Assembly: GCA_035500455.1 (NCBI GenBank)
Contig: DATJXG010000030.1
Coordinates: 1 to 10,036 of the forward strand
Direction of reading: 5' to 3'
From: DATJXG01 sp035500455
GTDB lineage: Bacteria > Acidobacteriota > Terriglobia > Terriglobales > Acidobacteriaceae
Length of the DNA: 10,036 bases
This document shows positions 6,822-10,036 of this stretch, one piece after another (the first letter of the stretch is position 1; every line of letters begins with the position of its first letter). Position numbers and translations under genes: made by a program. Under the pieces are notes generated by a model. It saw nothing but the letters and a program-made list of their open reading frames with translations. It was not told the origin of the DNA and did no database searches.

Positions 6822-7913
6822 ATGCCCTTCTCCGATTTTCACGGCAACTCCGAAGTGATTCACCGCCTGCGTGAAATGCTGGCCCGCGACCGCTTTCCCC
6901 AGGCGGTGATCCTCTCCGGCCCCGCCGGCTCCGGCAAGTACACGCTCGCTCTCATGCTGGCCAAAGCCTTGAACTGCCTGGAGCAGCCCAGCCCCGATCT
7001 GCCCGATTTCTGCGGCCACTGCGCCAACTGCATTCGCATTGCCCAGGCGGAAGATCTCGAAGCCCGCTGCGCGGAAGCTGCCGAGGCCCGCGAAAACCTC
7101 CGCGAAACCGATAAGCGCGAGACCCGCCTCTTCATCCAGACCCACGCCGACGTGCTGATCATTCCCCCAGACCCGCCGCAACTCATGATCAAGGTGGATC
7201 AGGTGCGGCGCGTGATCGATACGATTTATTTCCGCCCGGCTGAGGCGAAAGAAAAGGTGTACATCTTCACCGACTCGGCTTTCATGAAAGAAGCAGCCAA
7301 TTCGTTGCTCAAAGTCCTGGAGGAGCCGCCTGCGTTCGCCACGATTTTTGTGCTGGCGGAAAACCCCGGCGAATTGCTGCCCACCATCCGCTCGCGCTCC
7401 ATGGTGGTGACATTGGGGGCGCTTTCAACGACCGAAATCGAGCACTATCTGGAGAAAAATCGCCCGGACTGGAACCCGCGGCAGCGCGCTCTGGTCGCCC
7501 GCCTCAGTGAAGGAGCCGTGGGCCGCGCCCGTAGCTTCGACCTGGCCGCATACACTGCTTCACGCAACCACGCATTGACCATCCTGCACTCCGCCCTGCG
7601 CGGCGGCGAGCACAGCGATCTGTTCAAAATGACCGAAACCTACCGCGCCGGTGCCGAAGGCCGCGACAAGATCGAGAAATTGCTGCGCAGCCTCTATTCC
7701 CTGCTGGAAGACTTGCTGTTCCTCAAGTCCGGCGCCGCCGAACTGGTCCGCAACGTCGATATTCAACCGGAACTGGCGAGACTTGCCGAATCCGCCGACT
7801 TCGACTGGACCGCCCTGGCGGCCGAACGCCTGGCAGAAGTAGAGCGCGGCCTGCGCCGCAACCTGCTCCGTTCCCTCTCCCTGGACGCTTTCGCGACTGC
7901 GGTAGAAAGCTGA
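6822..7913 (+). CDS. holB: DNA polymerase III clamp-loader subunit delta'
   Basis: This 363-residue AAA+ protein is the delta' subunit of the replicative clamp loader, which places the beta clamp on DNA. The order of features fits: P-loop GPAGSGK at about 33-39, then four zinc-binding cysteines at 52, 64, 67 and 70 (C-x11-CxxCxxC), then the core ending LLKVLEEPP at about 162-170 and TIRSRS at about 188-193. A charged Ala/Glu/Arg-rich insertion (about 72-108) lies between the zinc site and the HADVLII segment, where many family members have only a few residues. The usual SRC motif is SRS: the arginine finger is kept and the cysteine is replaced. ATG 6822 is preferred over an in-frame TTG at 6810 because MPFSDFHGN matches the usual start of the family. 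The Shine-Dalgarno is weak. It may be cotranscribed with the methyltransferase. Confidence 0.93.
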   Translation: MPFSDFHGNSEVIHRLREMLARDRFPQAVILSGPAGSGKYTLALMLAKALNCLEQPSPDLPDFCGHCANCIRIAQAEDLEARCAEAAEARENLRETDKRETRLFIQTHADVLIIPPDPPQLMIKVDQVRRVIDTIYFRPAEAKEKVYIFTDSAFMKEAANSLLKVLEEPPAFATIFVLAENPGELLPTIRSRSMVVTLGALSTTEIEHYLEKNRPDWNPRQRALVARLSEGAVGRARSFDLAAYTASRNHALTILHSALRGGEHSDLFKMTETYRAGAEGRDKIEKLLRSLYSLLEDLLFLKSGAAELVRNVDIQPELARLAESADFDWTALAAERLAEVERGLRRNLLRSLSLDAFATAVES

Positions 7914-8103
7914 AGCCACGGCGGTTCTCCGCGTTCTCGGCGGCTCTACTTTACGTCCTCGGCGATTTAAGGTTCCATCCAGCACCCGGGATCAGGCGAG
8001 ACTCAAACGAATCCGCAAGCCGCCGCAATATTCCTCCTAATCCCGCCTCGGGCGCGGGTCCCATATCTGCCCAGGCAGTACCCCGAGGTTGCTGGCGAAG
8101 CCA
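7914..8103. other. Intergenic stretch with degenerate direct repeats and one hairpin
   Basis: No supported gene. GCGTTCTCGGCGG (7931-7943) and ACGTCCTCGGCGA (7953-7965) are imperfect direct repeats 22 bp apart. They resemble the CCGCGTTCTCNGCGG-like remnants scattered between genes in some bacteria. A seven-base perfect stem, CCTCGGG (8046-8052) with CCCGAGG (8082-8088), encloses a smaller CTGCC/GGCAG hairpin. No T-run follows it, so it is not a clear intrinsic terminator for holB. Confidence 0.4.
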
Positions 8104-8133
8104 TTGTCAGGAACTGTATTCTTGTGCTAGCTT
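8104..8133 (+). promoter_or_regulatory. Candidate promoter of the Hfq-related gene
   Basis: TTGTCA (8104-8109) matches the -35 consensus at five of six positions. After an 18-nt spacer comes TAGCTT (8128-8133), preceded by TG in the extended -10 position (8125-8126). The start of transcription would fall near 8140, leaving a leader of about 84 nt before the ATG at 8224. Confidence 0.45.
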
Positions 8134-8158
8134 AAAGCACACTCACGCCTACTAGAAC

Positions 8159-8187
8159 CCACAACCATTAGCTGCGCAGTGTTGTGG
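8159..8187 (+). promoter_or_regulatory. Leader stem-loop of the Hfq-related gene
   Basis: CCACAAC (8159-8165) and GTTGTGG (8181-8187) form a perfect seven-base stem with a 15-nt loop that contains the self-complementary CTGCGCAG. It ends 36 nt before the start codon and is followed by an A-rich segment (AATAAA at 8194-8199). The position inside the predicted leader suggests a role in mRNA control; a function is inferred only. Confidence 0.4.
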
Positions 8188-8223
8188 CCCGCGTAATAAA
8201 GCGTGTTCAGACAGGTGGTGCCC

Positions 8224-8652
8224 ATGAAAGACATAGTGGATTCGCTCCCAGCCGAGCGTGCGCTCGAACCAACAGGATTTGCCAACCGCAAGCTCATTCG
8301 CCCCACGTTGGGCCGTCCCGATCACAACCATTCGGCCCCCTCCGCGGAGCGCCGGGAGCGCGGCGAACGTCCCGACCGCGGCGGCGACCGGGGCGATCGC
8401 GGCGACCGCGGAATGGGCCGCAAGACCGCGCCTCCCGAGCAGACCAACGCGGAAAGCTTCTACTTCCAGAAACAGATGCAGTCCAAGACCCCGGTGGTGG
8501 TGGTGCTGCACGACGGCGAAGAGGTGCACGGCATCATCGAGTGGTACGACAAGAACTGCATCAAGGTAAACCGTACTGGCGCCCCTAACCTAATGATTTA
8601 CAAGCCTTCCATCAAGTACATCTTTAAGGATGAGGAAAACGGAAGAAAGTAG
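8224..8652 (+). CDS. hfq: Hfq-related RNA chaperone with Arg/Gly/Asp-rich N-terminal extension
   Basis: This 142-residue protein carries an Sm-like domain at about 76-135, so it probably forms a ring that binds RNA. Sm1 is seen in PVVVVLHDGEEVHGIIEWYDKNCIKV and Sm2 in LMIYKPSIKYI, aligning with the Hfq core of E. coli. Differences are marked: YKH is YKP, the aromatic residue of the proximal uridine pocket (E. coli F42) aligns with Asn, and the RRER rim aligns with MQSK. It fits the Hfq-related group of deep-branching bacteria better than classical Hfq. Residues 1-75 are polar and disordered-looking, with ERRERGERPDRG then GDRGDRGDRG encoded by 9-bp repeats. ATG 8224 is chosen because AGGTGG lies six bases upstream; an in-frame GTG at 8203 would add seven residues. 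It has its own probable promoter. The fold is certain enough; mode of RNA binding is not. Confidence 0.85.
   Translation: MKDIVDSLPAERALEPTGFANRKLIRPTLGRPDHNHSAPSAERRERGERPDRGGDRGDRGDRGMGRKTAPPEQTNAESFYFQKQMQSKTPVVVVLHDGEEVHGIIEWYDKNCIKVNRTGAPNLMIYKPSIKYIFKDEENGRK
8383..8409 (+). repeat. Three tandem 9-bp units encoding GDR
   Basis: GGCGACCGG, GGCGATCGC and GGCGACCGC follow each other in frame within the N-terminal extension of the Hfq-related gene, giving Gly-Asp-Arg three times. Slippage could readily change the unit number between strains. Confidence 0.75.
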
Positions 8653-8706
8653 CTGAGGATTGCTTTTCTCACCCCGGGCGGCCTCGCGGCTAGCTACCGA
8701 GACCAA

Positions 8707-8712
8707 TTAAAA
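8707..8712 (+). promoter_or_regulatory. Possible -10 element before the hairpin region
   Basis: TAAAAT matches the -10 consensus at five of six positions in a locally AT-rich stretch. No good -35 is seen 17 nt upstream. If used, transcription would start within the left arm of the hairpin at 8713-8758, which would weaken that fold. Confidence 0.2.
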
Positions 8713-8758
8713 TGGGCCGACAACCAAGAAGCGGTGACATTCCTTGGCTAACGGCCCA
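8713..8758 (+). other. Two-part hairpin in the hfq-carA intergenic region
   Basis: An outer stem TGGGCCG (8713-8719) with CGGCCCA (8752-8758) is perfect over seven bases. A symmetric 4x4 internal loop (8720-8723 and 8748-8751) separates it from an inner stem CCAAG (8724-8728) with CTTGG (8743-8747), capped by a 14-nt loop. The nested, symmetric design looks like a folded RNA rather than chance. No T-run follows, so a simple terminator is unlikely. It could be part of the hfq 3' region, a small RNA, or a leader element for the short ORF downstream. Confidence 0.45.
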
Positions 8759-8792
8759 CTCGACCCTGAATTGGATCGGAGGTGATACTTTT

Positions 8793-8948
8793 ATGCTAGC
8801 CCCCTTTGCGCAGAAGTCAAGCATTCTTTCGGTCACCGTACTGAAGATGGTCCATTACCGGGAACCCTTCCATCTGTCCCGAGCTAGGACGCTTCGGCCG
8901 GAACCAAAATTCAGTAACGCGGTCCGCCCAGTTGGGCCCGCAGCCTGA
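8793..8948 (+). CDS. Possible 51-residue small protein or leader peptide
   Basis: An unrecognised short frame starting MLAPFAQKSS and ending VRPVGPAA. The reason to list it is the upstream GGAGGTGAT (8778-8786), which matches nine bases of the 16S anti-Shine-Dalgarno complement, with six bases between it and the ATG. The composition is basic with no signal peptide, membrane segment or known motif, and the third-codon GC (about 60%) is lower than in the neighbouring genes. It ends 69 bp before carA. It may be a real small protein, a leader peptide for carA, or chance. Confidence 0.3.
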   Translation: MLAPFAQKSSILSVTVLKMVHYREPFHLSRARTLRPEPKFSNAVRPVGPAA

Positions 8949-8981
8949 GGAAAACTTCGCCTTCCTGCGATCCTGCATCCC

Positions 8982-8990
8982 TGCTAAAAT
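8982..8990 (+). promoter_or_regulatory. Extended -10 promoter element for carA
   Basis: TGCTAAAAT fits TGn plus a five-of-six -10 hexamer, 27 nt upstream of the carA ATG. The -35 position is weak, as is common for extended -10 promoters. Transcription would start near 8997, giving a leader of about 20 nt. Confidence 0.45.
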
Positions 8991-9017
8991 CTTGAAAATC
9001 CACTCCCTGGAGCAGGA

Positions 9018-10036
9018 ATGCAAGCTATCCTTGCGCTGGAAGACGGCACCGTCTTCCGTGGCAAAGGCTACGGTGCAAAAGGTGAATGCTACGGCGAAGT
9101 CGTTTTTAATACTTCCATCACCGGTTACCAGGAAATTTTCACCGACCCTTCTTACTGCGGCCAGATCGTAGTCCTCACCAACCCGCAGATCGGGAATTAC
9201 GGCACCAATTCTGAAGACAACGAAGCCACCCGGCCCTACATCGAAGGCCTGATCGTGCGCGAGTTCTCCAAGGTCAGCTCCAACTGGCGCTCGCAGCAGG
9301 TGGCCGAAGAATATCTGGAGCAATTCAAAGTTCCTGTGCTGGCCGAGATTGACACGCGTGCGCTGGTGCGCCACCTTCGCGACCACGGGGTGATGCGCGG
9401 CGTGATTTCCACCATCGAAAGCAACGCGGAGAAACTGGTGGCCAAAGCCCGCTCCATCCCCAAGATGGATGGCACCGACCTGGCGAAAGTCGTCAGCACC
9501 AACCGTCCGTACGTCTGGGAGATCGGCGAGCGCTCGCATGAGCCGGTGGAAGTAGTGGGCGTAAAAGACGCCCCGCCGCGCTTTCATGTCGTGGCCTATG
9601 ACTACGGCATTAAGCAGAACATCCTGCGCAAGCTGCGCGGCGAAGGCTGCAAAGTAACGGTGGTGCCGGCGCAAACCCCGTCGGAAGACGTGATGTCGCT
9701 GAAGCCGGACGGCGTGTTCCTCTCCAACGGCCCCGGCGACCCCGAGCCCTGCGCCTACGCCGTGGACAACATCCGCCGCCTCATGGGCCGCACGCCCATT
9801 TTCGGCATATGCCTGGGGCATCAGCTCACGGGCATCGCGCTAGGCGGCAAAACCTACAAGCTGAAATTCGGCCACCACGGCGGGAATCACCCCGTAAAGC
9901 AACTAAAGAACGGCAAGGTCGAGATCACCGCCCACAACCACAACTTCGCCGTCGATCCCGATTCGCTGCCTATGAGCGAGGTCGAGCTCACGCACATGGA
10001 CCTGAACGATTCCACGCTCGAAGGCCTGCGGCACAA
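9018..10036 (+). CDS. carA: Carbamoyl-phosphate synthase small subunit (glutaminase), 3' end cut by window
   Basis: The small subunit removes ammonia from glutamine and passes it to CarB, which makes carbamoyl phosphate for pyrimidine and arginine synthesis. The first 339 residues are present; the usual length is near 380. The N-terminal CPSase domain starts with LALEDGTVFRGKGYG and contains FNTSITGYQEIFTDPSY. The glutamine amidotransferase domain starts near 190 (VVAYDYGIKQNILR) and has LSNGPGDPEP and the nucleophile elbow GICLGHQ with predicted catalytic C265. The part with the catalytic His and Glu (HPE motif) lies beyond the window. GGAG lies five bases before the ATG. The gene probably uses the extended -10 promoter just upstream; carB would be expected nearby but is not visible. 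The identity is secure. Confidence 0.97.
   Translation, partial: MQAILALEDGTVFRGKGYGAKGECYGEVVFNTSITGYQEIFTDPSYCGQIVVLTNPQIGNYGTNSEDNEATRPYIEGLIVREFSKVSSNWRSQQVAEEYLEQFKVPVLAEIDTRALVRHLRDHGVMRGVISTIESNAEKLVAKARSIPKMDGTDLAKVVSTNRPYVWEIGERSHEPVEVVGVKDAPPRFHVVAYDYGIKQNILRKLRGEGCKVTVVPAQTPSEDVMSLKPDGVFLSNGPGDPEPCAYAVDNIRRLMGRTPIFGICLGHQLTGIALGGKTYKLKFGHHGGNHPVKQLKNGKVEITAHNHNFAVDPDSLPMSEVELTHMDLNDSTLEGLRH

Noticed and set aside
7914..8223. Search for a tRNA or other known RNA gene in the holB-hfq gap
   Set aside because: No cloverleaf, T-loop motif or known small-RNA signature could be recognised by eye.
8712..8792. Longer form of the small ORF starting at 8712
   Set aside because: The start lies inside the hairpin and has no ribosome site; the 8793 start has a nine-base Shine-Dalgarno.
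8817..9821. Minus-strand frame of 334 codons opposite carA
   Set aside because: It is antisense to an unmistakable carA sequence and has no recognisable motif.

Overview
The window looks like chromosomal DNA from a GC-rich member of the Acidobacteriota (Terriglobia-like). This is inferred from gene content, not from a marker gene. The clues are a photosynthetic-reaction-centre-type diheme cytochrome domain in a non-phototrophic setting with a LolA-like tail, an Hfq-related protein with the divergent Sm core seen in deep-branching phyla, and LytS/LytTR signalling beside a LiaF-like protein. No transposase, integrase, tRNA, rRNA or CRISPR array is visible.

Layout. (1) 125-2803 (+): a secreted nine-heme cytochrome c that joins a seven-heme c554-like part, TPR repeats, a reaction-centre-type diheme module and a C-terminal beta-rich LolA-like domain. 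(2) 2804-2888: a gap between convergent genes holding a perfect 26-bp palindrome. (3) 5690 down to 2889 (-): a tightly packed four-gene operon of a two-TM small protein, a LiaF-like membrane protein, a LytS-type histidine kinase and a LytTR response regulator. Three of the four are joined by overlaps or a 6-nt gap, which suggests a membrane or envelope-stress sensing unit in which the first two proteins may modulate the kinase. (4) 5691-5881: a divergent intergenic region with two GC-rich hairpins. (5) 5882-6757 (+): a TIGR00027/LCM-like SAM methyltransferase, followed by 6822-7913 (+): the clamp-loader delta' subunit (holB). (6) 7914-8223: 310 bp without a gene, with degenerate direct repeats, a hairpin, a plausible promoter and a structured leader for the next gene. 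(7) 8224-8652 (+): an Hfq-related RNA chaperone with an Arg/Gly/Asp-rich N-terminal extension. (8) 8653-9017: 365 bp with a long two-stem hairpin, a short ORF behind an exceptionally good Shine-Dalgarno, and a carA promoter. (9) 9018-10036 (+): carA, cut by the window end.

hfq, holB and carA are housekeeping genes. The distinctive material is the chimeric cytochrome, the LiaF/LytS/LytTR operon, the divergent Hfq with its structured leader, and the RNA-like structure plus small ORF upstream of carA. I see no defence system or mobile island.
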